A DNA stretch of 64,000 nucleotides, from assembly GCF_049674955.1 (NCBI RefSeq), contig NZ_CP187232.1, positions 9,114,001 to 9,178,000 of the forward strand, read 5' to 3'. The stretch is from Sphaerisporangium viridialbum (lineage in GTDB: Bacteria; Actinomycetota; Actinomycetes; Streptosporangiales; Streptosporangiaceae). Below the pieces are notes generated by a model. The model was not told the DNA's origin. It saw only the letters and a list, made by a program, of their open reading frames with translations, and ran no database searches. Positions 47,550 through 54,819 of the stretch are shown here, in pieces. Both the position numbers and the translations under genes were made by a program. Position 1 is the first letter of the stretch; the number at the start of each line of letters is the position of its first letter.

Positions 47550-49520
47550 ATGAACCGCTTGAAGGACGCGACGAGCCCGTACCTGCTTCAGCATGCGGAT
47601 AACCCCGTCGAATGGTTCGAATGGGGTGAGGAGGCCTTCGCGGAGGCCCGCAGGAGGGACGTGCCGCTGCTCGTCTCGATCGGCTACTCCGCCTGCCACT
47701 GGTGCCACGTGATGGCCCACGAGTCCTTCGAGGACGCGGGGACGGCCGCGATGATGAACGAGCGCTTCGTCAACGTCAAGGTCGACCGCGAGGAGCGTCC
47801 CGACGTGGACGCCGTCTACATGAACGCCACCACGGCCATGACCGGGCACGGCGGCTGGCCGATGACCGTCTTCGCCACGCCGGAGGGTCATCCGTTCTAC
47901 ACCGGCACGTACTTCCCCCGGCAGCAGTTCCAGCGGCTTCTGGCCGGTGTGTCGCAGGCCTGGACGGAGGACCGCGAGGCGGTGCTCTCCCAGGGGTCCA
48001 AGGTGGTGGAGGCGCTCGGCCAGGGCTCCGCGCTGCCGGGAGGGCCCCTGCCGACGGCCGAGACGACCGAGACGGCCGTGCGCGATCTCGCCCGCACCTT
48101 CGACCCCGTCCGCGGAGGCTTCGGCGGGGCGCCGAAGTTCCCGCCGTCGATGGTGCTGGAGTTCCTGCTCAGGCACGGCACCCCCGACGCCATGGAGATG
48201 GCCGAGAAGACCCTCGGCGCCATGGCCCGCGGCGGCATGTACGACCAGCTCGGCGGGGGCTTCGCCCGCTACAGTGTCGACGCCGCCTGGGTCGTGCCCC
48301 ACTTCGAGAAGATGCTGTACGACAACGCCCTGCTCCTGCGGGTCTACGCCCACTGGTGGCGGGCCACCGGGTCCCCCCTGGCCAGGCGCGTGACCCTGGA
48401 GACCGCCGACTGGCTGCTCCGCGAGATGCGCACCCCCGAGGGCGGCTTCGCCTCCGCGCTCGACGCCGACAGCGAGGGCGTGGAGGGCAAGTTCTACGTC
48501 TGGACGCCCGCCGAGCTGCGCGAGGTGCTCGGCGAGGAACGCGGCGCCTGGGCCGCGTCGCTGTTCGAGGTGACGCCCGAGGGCACCTTCGAGCACGGCT
48601 CCTCGGTGCTCCAACTGCTCTCCGACCCCTCCGACCGCGCGATGTACGACGACGTGCGCGCGGAGCTGCTCACCGCCCGCTCCGCCCGGGTGCGCCCCGG
48701 CCGGGACGACAAGGTGGTCGCCGCCTGGAACGGGCTCGCCATCGCCGCCCTCGCCGAGGCGGGCGCGCTCTTCGAACGCCGCGACCTCGTCGACGCGGCC
48801 CGTACGGCCGCGGAGCTGCTCGCCGGCGTCCACCTGCACGGCTCACGCCTGTGGCGCACCTCGCGGGACGGCCGCGCCGGGACCAACGCCGGGGTGCTGG
48901 AGGACTACGCGGACGTCGCCGATGGGTTCATCGCGCTGTACGGGGTCACCGGGGAGTCCCGGTGGTTCGAACTGGCGGGCGCCCTGCTCGGCACGGTGCT
49001 CGACCGGTTCCCCGACGGGTCGGGAGGGTTCTTCGACACCGCCGACGACGGCGAGCGGCTGTTCCAGCGGCCCCAGGACCCGACCGACAACGCCACACCG
49101 TCCGGGCAGTTCGCGGCGGCGGGCGCGCTGCTGTCGTACGGCGCCCTGACCGGGTCGGCGCGCCACCGCGAGGCGGCAGAGGCGGCGATCGGCACGGTGT
49201 CCGTACTCGCCGACAAGCACGCCAGGTTCGCCGGCTGGGGCCTCGCGGTCGCCGAGGCCGCGCTGGCCGGACCGGTTGAGGTCGCGATCACCGGCCCGCT
49301 GGACGACCCCCGCACCACCGCCCTGCACCGGGCCGCGCTGATGGCCGGCGTCCCCGGCACTGTGATCGCCCTCGGCGACGGAAACGTGCCCCTGATGGAA
49401 GGCCGAGGCCTGGTCAACGGCCACCCCGCCGCCTACATCTGCCACCACTTCACCTGCCAGGCCCCCGTGACCACCCCCGCCGCCCTGACCAGAGAACTAC
49501 ACGCCTCAACCACACGCTGA
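47550..49520 (+). CDS. DUF255 thioredoxin-domain/glucosidase-fold protein (YyaL-like)
   Basis: 656 residues from ATG 47550 after AGGGAG. The N-terminal thioredoxin-like domain begins MNRLKDATSPYLLQHADNPV and carries the CxxC-type motif in SIGYSACHWCHVMAHESFED. The rest is an (alpha/alpha)6-barrel resembling N-acylglucosamine epimerases (GGFGGAPKFPPSMVLEFLLR, YDQLGGGFARYSVDAAWVVP, TPEGGFASALDADSEGVEGK). Widespread family related to human SPATA20; biochemical role unknown. Its stop marks the left edge of the accessory block. Confidence 0.93.
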   Translation: MNRLKDATSPYLLQHADNPVEWFEWGEEAFAEARRRDVPLLVSIGYSACHWCHVMAHESFEDAGTAAMMNERFVNVKVDREERPDVDAVYMNATTAMTGHGGWPMTVFATPEGHPFYTGTYFPRQQFQRLLAGVSQAWTEDREAVLSQGSKVVEALGQGSALPGGPLPTAETTETAVRDLARTFDPVRGGFGGAPKFPPSMVLEFLLRHGTPDAMEMAEKTLGAMARGGMYDQLGGGFARYSVDAAWVVPHFEKMLYDNALLLRVYAHWWRATGSPLARRVTLETADWLLREMRTPEGGFASALDADSEGVEGKFYVWTPAELREVLGEERGAWAASLFEVTPEGTFEHGSSVLQLLSDPSDRAMYDDVRAELLTARSARVRPGRDDKVVAAWNGLAIAALAEAGALFERRDLVDAARTAAELLAGVHLHGSRLWRTSRDGRAGTNAGVLEDYADVADGFIALYGVTGESRWFELAGALLGTVLDRFPDGSGGFFDTADDGERLFQRPQDPTDNATPSGQFAAAGALLSYGALTGSARHREAAEAAIGTVSVLADKHARFAGWGLAVAEAALAGPVEVAITGPLDDPRTTALHRAALMAGVPGTVIALGDGNVPLMEGRGLVNGHPAAYICHHFTCQAPVTTPAALTRELHASTTR

Positions 49521-49568
49521 TGCACGAGACTCACCGGTGGGCGAAGGCTTGAGGCACATAGTTCTTCG

Positions 49569-49893
49569 CCCACCCGTCGAGCGCTTGGGTGGTGATCCGG
49601 GTGTTGCCCACCCAAGCGATGCGGTGGAAGCAACACCTGCCGAAGATCCCGGGGAATGACGAGTCCTTATTCCGCCCACCCGTCAAGCGCCTGGGTGGTG
49701 ATCCAGGTGTTGCCCACCCAAAATCGACCTCAGCGAATGCGATAGGAGCAACACCCTGCCGAAGGCCCCGGGGAAAGCGACGAATCCTGTTCGCTGCGCT
49801 GATGGGGCCATCGAGTCCGGTTCGCCGCGCTGGTGGGGGCCATGGTGTGGGTGGGCAGCACACGGATCACCCGTCAAGCGGGTGACGGGTGGG
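49569..49893. repeat. Left cluster of a 45-bp palindromic repeat family (three copies)
   Basis: Two direct copies start CCCACCCGTC and end GTTGCCCACCC (49569-49613 and 49675-49719, 106 bp apart); sequence between and after them is also duplicated (GCAACAC...TGCCGAAG...CCCCGGGGAA). A third copy at 49849-49893 is inverted and more diverged. Internal GGGTGG can pair with either end of the element. A 20-bp repeat with core GCGCTG(A/G)TGGGG is also duplicated around 49791-49843. The region 49521-50048 shows no gene. Confidence 0.75.
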
Positions 49894-49974
49894 CGCAATT
49901 CTTCAGGACGACTCCAGCCCGAGGTCACTTATCGCAGCCCATAGGTTGGGCGTGAACGCCAGTGCCGGGCCGCG

Positions 49975-50009
49975 GGAGTCTGACAAAGCGGAGCAGGCTC
50001 CGACTCTCC
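49975..50009 (-). terminator. Hairpin after the second RiPP operon
   Basis: GGAGC/GCTCC inside GAGTC/GACTC arms forms a nested stem about 40-75 bases downstream of the methyltransferase stop. Confidence 0.4.
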
Positions 50010-50048
50010 ATGACTGACACTTCAGCAACCCGAGTTCGGACACCAAGC

Positions 50049-51203
50049 TCAGGCGGGCAGGTTCCAGCTCGGCCCTTCAGTGTCTCCGAGCCAGACGTAT
50101 TGCCTATCCCTGGTGACCGTGAGACCGAACGCCGACTGCGGCGGACAGCCGGCTCCCTGCCAGGTCATTACGGCGTCCTCCACCTCGTCCCACAGTCGCA
50201 ATGGTCCGCGCTGGCGGACTGTCCATCCACCTGCCGGATCAGCTTGTGTAGCGGCCTGGGAACCGGTGGCGACGTCGAGGAGGACCACCTCGTCCCCGGA
50301 TCCCATGCGCTGCGCGGACGGGGCTCCGAGTTGCGCGACGAACAGCCCGGTCGAATCGTCGAGGACGTTCGGGTCGATCCTGCTCTCCCGCCGCTCCCCG
50401 CGACCGATCAGGTAGTGCGACAACGATGGGGCGGTATGTGGACGTGCGGGCATGAACGCCACCTCGAACGGATCGAAGTGCCCCGTTGCGGTGCCGTCAT
50501 CCCCCAGCGTGAGGTTGGCCAGGCCGTTGGCGTTCATCCACCCCCAAAACGGGGTCGTGATGGTGCCGCCGTCGCGCACCTGCCACATCCAGGAGGCGGG
50601 AATGTAGCGCACTGAGCAGGTAGCGATCAGACGGTCGTATTCGGCGTTCCTCTCGTACCCGGCCAGCCCGTCGCCGACGACGAGCGTGGGTGCGTATCCG
50701 GCTTCCGTGATCGCTTCACAGGCATGCTGGGCGACCACGGGGTCATACTCGATCGAGGTCACAGCCCTGTTGCCGAGTCGGTGGCTCATCAGGGCCGCTG
50801 AGTACCCGGTGCCCGTCCCGATCTCCAGCACATTGTCGCCGTCAGAGATCCCGGCGATCTCCAGCATCCGAATGACTATGCCGGGCAGCGTGGAAGAAGA
50901 CGTAGGGGAGCCGGCCAGGGGACGGGACGCGTCGCTCGCTGAGATACCGCCGACCTGAGTCACCCACGTCTGGTTGGTATACGCGAACGACGTCCACTGC
51001 TCATCTCCCACATCAGAGCGCCGCAAGGATTCCCATAGAGTCCCGATCTCCGTTTCGGTTGGACGGAAGATCGCTTCGCCCAGGAAGACCTCACGAGGAA
51101 TGGTCTCAACGGCCTCCATCCACCCCATGTCGCGCAGGTAGTCGTCGGTGACGAGACGCCGTGCCAGCGCCTGCCGTAGTCGTACGGTCGGTGGACTGGT
51201 CAA
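50049..51203 (-). CDS. PIMT-like O-methyltransferase of an ATP-grasp peptide system
   Basis: 384 residues. The SAM-binding core (NVLEIGTGTGYSAALMSHRL, VTSIEYDPVVAQHACEAITE, VVGDGLAGYERNAEYDRLI) follows the protein L-isoaspartate methyltransferase pattern, with the upstream WTSFAYTNQTWVTQVGG and SSSTLPGIVIRMLEIAGISD resembling the PIMT substrate loop. A ~150-residue C-terminal extension fits the methyltransferases paired with graspetide ligases. In fuscimiditide-type pathways such enzymes methylate one Asp so that it closes to aspartimide. Its ATG overlaps the ligase stop by 4 bp. Confidence 0.88.
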   Translation of the reverse strand: MTSPPTVRLRQALARRLVTDDYLRDMGWMEAVETIPREVFLGEAIFRPTETEIGTLWESLRRSDVGDEQWTSFAYTNQTWVTQVGGISASDASRPLAGSPTSSSTLPGIVIRMLEIAGISDGDNVLEIGTGTGYSAALMSHRLGNRAVTSIEYDPVVAQHACEAITEAGYAPTLVVGDGLAGYERNAEYDRLIATCSVRYIPASWMWQVRDGGTITTPFWGWMNANGLANLTLGDDGTATGHFDPFEVAFMPARPHTAPSLSHYLIGRGERRESRIDPNVLDDSTGLFVAQLGAPSAQRMGSGDEVVLLDVATGSQAATQADPAGGWTVRQRGPLRLWDEVEDAVMTWQGAGCPPQSAFGLTVTRDRQYVWLGDTEGPSWNLPA

Positions 51204-52162
51204 AGACGTCCCCTCTCAAGAAGATCGGTCAGCGCATCCGCCACCGCTTGTTCCTGCTCGGCGATCCACGCCCATTGACCGTTGGGATTGCACTCCAGGA
51301 AGATCCAACCCCCGGATGGGGTGAGCGCGAAGTCGAAGGCGGCGAACACGAGGCCATAGCTGCTCATGTACTGGCGAATGGATGACTCCACAGCAGGGGG
51401 ACACGGAATCAGGGTGTAGGTAAGAGTCTCGTAGTCGGCCCGCCAGTCGATCAGTCCGCTGTCGATACGCACAGCGAACAGGCGATGGCCGACCACGGTG
51501 ACCCGTACATCGGCCACCTTCTCCACCTCGGCCTGGAACATATGCGCGGTTCCCGCCACGGCGTCATCCAGCTCAGCCGGATCAACCGGCCGCACCCAGA
51601 TCATTCCGTTGACGCCGTCTTGGTCCTTCTGGATCGACTGACGCAGCGGCTTGTACACGATCGGCGAATACGTTTCAGCGAACGCCCGAGCTTCGAACGG
51701 ATCATTCGTGATCAACGTAGGAGCGAGAGCGAAACCGCATTCCGCGGCCGTCACAAGCTGCCCCGGTTTGTACTCGGCGGCATGATTACGCCATGGGTGA
51801 TTGATCCACAGACAATCGTGGAGAGCTGTCAGCACACCGCTGAATCCAAAGCGCGCTTCCCCGACTGCGAAGGTGGCATCCTGAGTAGGCCAGTGCGGCG
51901 GAGCGCGGTAGGGAGAGGGGCGACGCCACCATGCCGCCCGCACGTGTCTGAGATTCAGCTCCCGACTCGGCGTGATGATCACTCCAGCCAGGCCAGTATC
52001 GTCCAATCGAGCCGACATTCTGAGCTCCGATCCGCAGGTCAGAAAATCGCCCGGATCAAGCCGAACCACCGGTACGCCGCGATCGTAGAGGCGTTGGGTG
52101 ACCAGATCCGCTGTCGCGTCGTCCACGCTGGTCACCGCCAAGACGGGAGCCTCGTCATTCAT
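51200..52162 (-). CDS. ATP-grasp RiPP maturase (SAV_5884-type)
   Basis: 320 residues. The pre-ATP-grasp domain starts APVLAVTSVDDATADLVTQR. Conserved segments include HVRAAWWRRPSPYRAP, WINHPWRNHAAEYKPGQLVT, IVYKPLRQS (ATP-binding Lys), KVADVRVTVVGHRLFAVRID and metal-binding WIFLECNPNGQWAWIAEQEQ. These fit the SAV_5884-type ATP-grasp peptide maturases that form omega-ester or amide crosslinks. It starts 2 bp after the precursor stop. Confidence 0.92.
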   Translation of the reverse strand: MNDEAPVLAVTSVDDATADLVTQRLYDRGVPVVRLDPGDFLTCGSELRMSARLDDTGLAGVIITPSRELNLRHVRAAWWRRPSPYRAPPHWPTQDATFAVGEARFGFSGVLTALHDCLWINHPWRNHAAEYKPGQLVTAAECGFALAPTLITNDPFEARAFAETYSPIVYKPLRQSIQKDQDGVNGMIWVRPVDPAELDDAVAGTAHMFQAEVEKVADVRVTVVGHRLFAVRIDSGLIDWRADYETLTYTLIPCPPAVESSIRQYMSSYGLVFAAFDFALTPSGGWIFLECNPNGQWAWIAEQEQAVADALTDLLERGRL

Positions 52163-52164
52163 GG

Positions 52165-52431
52165 TCAGTCGTTGTCGTAGTCGGTGACGGAGTCACTGTC
52201 GCTGGTTGGATTCGCCCCATCTTGGCCCGTGGTCGCCGTTGACTTCGAGGTCTGCTTGTTGGTGCCGTGCTTACCCGCCTCGATGACGTCTCCATTGACC
52301 GTGTCACGGTAGATACCGGTCTGAGTGTCCGGATCCAGCTCGACTCGGTAAGTCCGATTAGGTACACCCACCACAGGTGGAAAGGGAGCAACTCGTGTCA
52401 GCCCCCATGGCTGTCTGTGTTGATCTCGCAC
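52165..52431 (-). CDS. ATP-grasp-modified RiPP precursor, 88 aa
   Basis: GTG 52431 follows AAAGGA at six bases. The leader begins MRDQHRQPWG, LTRVAPFPPV, the PWGL...PFP signature of ATP-grasp-target precursors, and continues YRVELDPDTQTGIYRDTVNG and EAGKHGT. The C-terminal core has a Thr/Lys/Ser-rich arm (TNKQTSKSTATTG, residues 57-69), an Asp71-Gly72 step in QDGANP, and an Asp-rich arm (TSDSDSVTDYDND). Ester or amide bonds between arms, with aspartimide at Asp-Gly, are the natural prediction. Confidence 0.88.
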   Translation of the reverse strand: MRDQHRQPWGLTRVAPFPPVVGVPNRTYRVELDPDTQTGIYRDTVNGDVIEAGKHGTNKQTSKSTATTGQDGANPTSDSDSVTDYDND

Positions 52432-52527
52432 GGTATTCCTTTCGCTCGGTGCCGATGCGGGATGTTCGACTGCGGCCTTGCTGGGTGGGTCAGTCGTATG
52501 CGTGACGATTACCATCGTGGCCGCTCT

Positions 52528-52548
52528 CCCCCTTTTCGGGGGGTCTTT
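52528..52548 (+). terminator. Short hairpin with T-tract
   Basis: CCCCC (52528-52532), loop TTTTC and GGGGGG (52538-52543) followed by TCTTTT. It lies between the HATPase gene and the RiPP precursor; the T-tract favours termination of plus-strand (antisense) transcription. Confidence 0.45.
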
Positions 52549-52627
52549 TGGCCAGACGGAAGCGGTAGGACCGCCTGAAGATCAGTGGTCGGGTAGCCGT
52601 CCAAAGATCGTGAGAAGCGGGGAGTTG

Positions 52628-53032
52628 TCATCCCTTCACCTCGAACCAGACGACCCGCCCCCGCTTGTCGTCCGCCCAGCCCCAGGCGGACGACAGTTCT
52701 TGAACCAGCCACAGACCCCGGCCGCCTTCGCTAAGTGGATCTACTTGTGCGGGAATCTGCGGAATAGCGCCGACTGAGCCTTCATCGATCACATCGACAT
52801 GCACTGCATTACCGGTGTCACTCAGGACCAGCTTCACCATGCCGCGCTCCCTGCGCCCAGAATTCGAGTGCTGCACGGCATTTGCTACGAGTTCGCTGAC
52901 CAGCGACTCAACGCGCTCCGCATCTGAAAGCCCTGTCGCGCCCAATAGCACCCGCACATACGCCCGTGCCACCGCGACAGCCCCCACATCACCCGGAAGG
53001 TCCACGGCGCCCAGAAGCCCTAGCGTCCTCAC
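52628..53032 (-). CDS. HATPase (anti-sigma/WhiJ-associated) protein
   Basis: 134 residues from GTG 53032, after GGGAGG and overlapping the upstream stop by 4 bp. It is a GHKL ATP-binding domain of the anti-sigma/SpoIIAB type: VESLVSELVANAVQHSNSGR (N box), VHVDVIDEGSVGAIP (G1) and EGGRGLWLVQELSSAWGW (G2). Such orphan HATPase genes accompany XRE and DUF397 genes in WhiJ-like developmental loci of streptomycetes. Confidence 0.85.
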   Translation of the reverse strand: MRTLGLLGAVDLPGDVGAVAVARAYVRVLLGATGLSDAERVESLVSELVANAVQHSNSGRRERGMVKLVLSDTGNAVHVDVIDEGSVGAIPQIPAQVDPLSEGGRGLWLVQELSSAWGWADDKRGRVVWFEVKG

Positions 53033-53280
53033 TGCGCGGCCTCCCACACCCGGTCCACCGCATCGCCTGTCAGAGCCCGGACCCTCTGACCCTCGCCCCG
53101 CCCCCACGTGAAGAACCAGGTCTTTTGAAGCACCAGCGTCATGATGCGCATGGGTTCCGGTGCCTGAGGAACCAGCAGAACCGGCTCCGTCTTCGTCGAG
53201 AGCTCGATAGCCGTACTCACACCTCGCTTGTTCAGGTCCCATGCCAACCGAACCAGGTGAATGAGCTTCTCCTCCTTCAT
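53029..53280 (-). CDS. Hypothetical 83-aa protein
   Basis: From ATG 53280 (MKEEKLIHLVRLAWDLNKRG). Predicted alpha/beta with an internal EPVLLVPQAPEPMRIMTLVL and a WFFTWGRGEGQRVRALTGDA turn. Coupled to the HATPase gene by a GTGA overlap, so the pair is probably made together. Family not recognised. Confidence 0.65.
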   Translation of the reverse strand: MKEEKLIHLVRLAWDLNKRGVSTAIELSTKTEPVLLVPQAPEPMRIMTLVLQKTWFFTWGRGEGQRVRALTGDAVDRVWEAAQ

Positions 53281-53531
53281 CTTTCCAGGTGTCCGCTGGC
53301 GACTTAAAGAGTATGCGCTGTTTCTGGCGGATTGGTGACCTCTAGTACCTTGCCCTGTCACATCTGACTCCACCGGCATAGGAGGAATGTAGGCTGTTTC
53401 GCGATCTTGCCTCGCGACTCGTTTGGTGTACGCCTAGAATGCCGGTAGCCAGGGATGTCTTCTACATGAAGTCAAGGACACTTCGGTGACAGAAACCCGC
53501 AGGCAATGTAAGGGCTGTCGTAGATTTGTAA

Positions 53532-53550
53532 GCGCACATCCCCAGTGCGC
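53532..53550. promoter_or_regulatory. Inverted repeat upstream of the XRE gene
   Basis: GCGCAC-(7 nt)-GTGCGC, 22 bp before the XRE ATG and followed by the possible -10 TAGCTT. It could be an autoregulatory operator or a 5'-UTR stem. Confidence 0.4.
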
Positions 53551-53572
53551 CTAGCTTGCTCGGAGACAAACC

Positions 53573-54409
53573 ATGCCCAGCGATCTCGATGGACGACTAT
53601 CCCCGGTCGAACGCTTCGGCCGTGAGCTGGCCGCATGCCGCAGGGACATGGGCTTGTCGCAGAGGCGGCTGGCCGAACGCATAGGCTGCTCACCGTCCCT
53701 GGTAGGACATGTGGAAGCCGGTAGTCGCAATCCGCAACTCGACTTCGCGGAGGCATGTGATCGCGTCGTAGATCATTCCAATAGCGACTACTTTGTCCGG
53801 CTCTATCGACGAATCCACCAATCACCCTCGGGGCCGGGATGGTTCCTTCGCTGGCTGGAGGAGATCGAACCCGGAGCGACCATCCTGCGTATTTGGGCCC
53901 CATTCCTGATTCCTGGCTTGCTTCAGACGGAGAACTATGCACGAGCCGTCTTCCTCGGCCACTTCTCGACGCCCGAAGCAGAGGTTGAAGATCAAGTGGC
54001 TGCACGCATGCAACGTCAGCAGATCCTCAGCCGGGACAATCGTCCAGAGCTGCGGGTGCTTCTGGACGAGTGGGTGCTGGAACGTCCGATCGGCGGCAGC
54101 GAAGTCATGCACGAGCAACTGCGCCACCTGGCATCCGTCGCACGTCACCGCCGTGTGACTGTACAACTCGTGCCTTACGACACTGCTTGCACCGATGGCC
54201 TGACGTCGTCGTTCGTGATTGCGGAGCTGGCGGACGCGCCGACCACCGTATCTGTGGACTCCGCCGGCAAAGGTGAGGTGTCAGCGGAAAATGATCTCGT
54301 TACGCTGATCTCCGACCGGTATGACAGACTACGTACAGAGGCGCATCGTCCGGGCGAATCACTCGCAAGGATTGAGGAAGCAGCAGAGCGATGGAACAAA
54401 AAGAGCTGA
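53573..54409 (+). CDS. XRE-family regulator with DUF5753 (WhiJ-like)
   Basis: 278 residues. Helix-turn-helix at 15-60 (LAACRRDMGLSQRRLAERIG, SPSLVGHVEAGSRNPQLDFA), then the DUF5753 domain (EIEPGATILRIWAPFLIPGL, LQTENYARAVF, QLRHLASVARHRRVTVQLVP). This is the standard WhiJ/actinobacterial XRE layout; these regulators act with a downstream DUF397 protein. Its codon mix is more AT-tolerant than the core genes nearby, consistent with an accessory module. Confidence 0.93.
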   Translation: MPSDLDGRLSPVERFGRELAACRRDMGLSQRRLAERIGCSPSLVGHVEAGSRNPQLDFAEACDRVVDHSNSDYFVRLYRRIHQSPSGPGWFLRWLEEIEPGATILRIWAPFLIPGLLQTENYARAVFLGHFSTPEAEVEDQVAARMQRQQILSRDNRPELRVLLDEWVLERPIGGSEVMHEQLRHLASVARHRRVTVQLVPYDTACTDGLTSSFVIAELADAPTTVSVDSAGKGEVSAENDLVTLISDRYDRLRTEAHRPGESLARIEEAAERWNKKS

Positions 54410-54615
54410 CCGCCACGGACCTCTCCAAGGCTAGGTGGAGGAAGAGTTCCCGCAGCGGTAACAATGGCGGTGAATGTGTGGAAGTGGCCACCAACCTCCC
54501 CGAAGTCGTCGCACTCCGAGACAGCAAGAACCCGACCGGTCCCGTCCTCCTCCTCACGCCAAGCGGTTGGCGGGCATTCCTCAGTGGCGTCAAGGGCAGT
54601 CAATTCGACGCTTGA
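54391..54615 (+). CDS. DUF397 protein
   Basis: 74 residues overlapping the XRE gene by 19 bp. The DUF397 pattern is complete: ARWRKSSRSGNNGGECVEVA, then VVALRDSKNPTGPVLLLTPS and GWRAFLSGVKG. DUF397 proteins partner with WhiJ-like XRE regulators, possibly as inhibitors. Confidence 0.93.
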   Translation: MEQKELTATDLSKARWRKSSRSGNNGGECVEVATNLPEVVALRDSKNPTGPVLLLTPSGWRAFLSGVKGSQFDA

Positions 54616-54727
54616 GCCCTCGCCCCAGAGGTGCGTTCTCCCCACTTGAGATAGTTCGCGACTTCCGGCCATGTCTGCCGCACGTCGGCACAGCTCGTAC
54701 GCGGATCGGTGCAGGGACGACGATGTG

Positions 54728-54772
54728 GGGTGGGCAGCACACGGATCACCCGTCAAGCGGGTGACGGGTGGG
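54728..54772. repeat. Right copy of the 45-bp repeat
   Basis: Identical over 45 bp to the inverted copy at 49849-49893 and in the same orientation. Flanking similarity continues beyond the 45 bp (G-GCAA...GGACGAC on the right). Together the copies bracket the RiPP/WhiJ block. The rest of 54616-54819 has no visible gene. Confidence 0.8.
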
Positions 54773-54819
54773 AGCAAATGCCGGGACGACGGCGATTCCT
54801 ATCGCCGACCCGGTTCGTG

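Noticed and set aside
49569..49719. Two direct repeats with a spacer, resembling a CRISPR fragment
   Set aside because: Only two direct units, the intervening sequence is itself repeated, other copies are inverted and distant, and no cas genes are present.
49962..50615. 217-aa plus-strand ORF over the methyltransferase 3' end
   Set aside because: It is antisense to a clear SAM-dependent methyltransferase, with no domain and a low-complexity translation.
49521..54819. Integrative element with att sites and integrase
   Set aside because: Repeats bracket the block, but no recombinase, transposase or tRNA gene is present, so active mobility is not supported.
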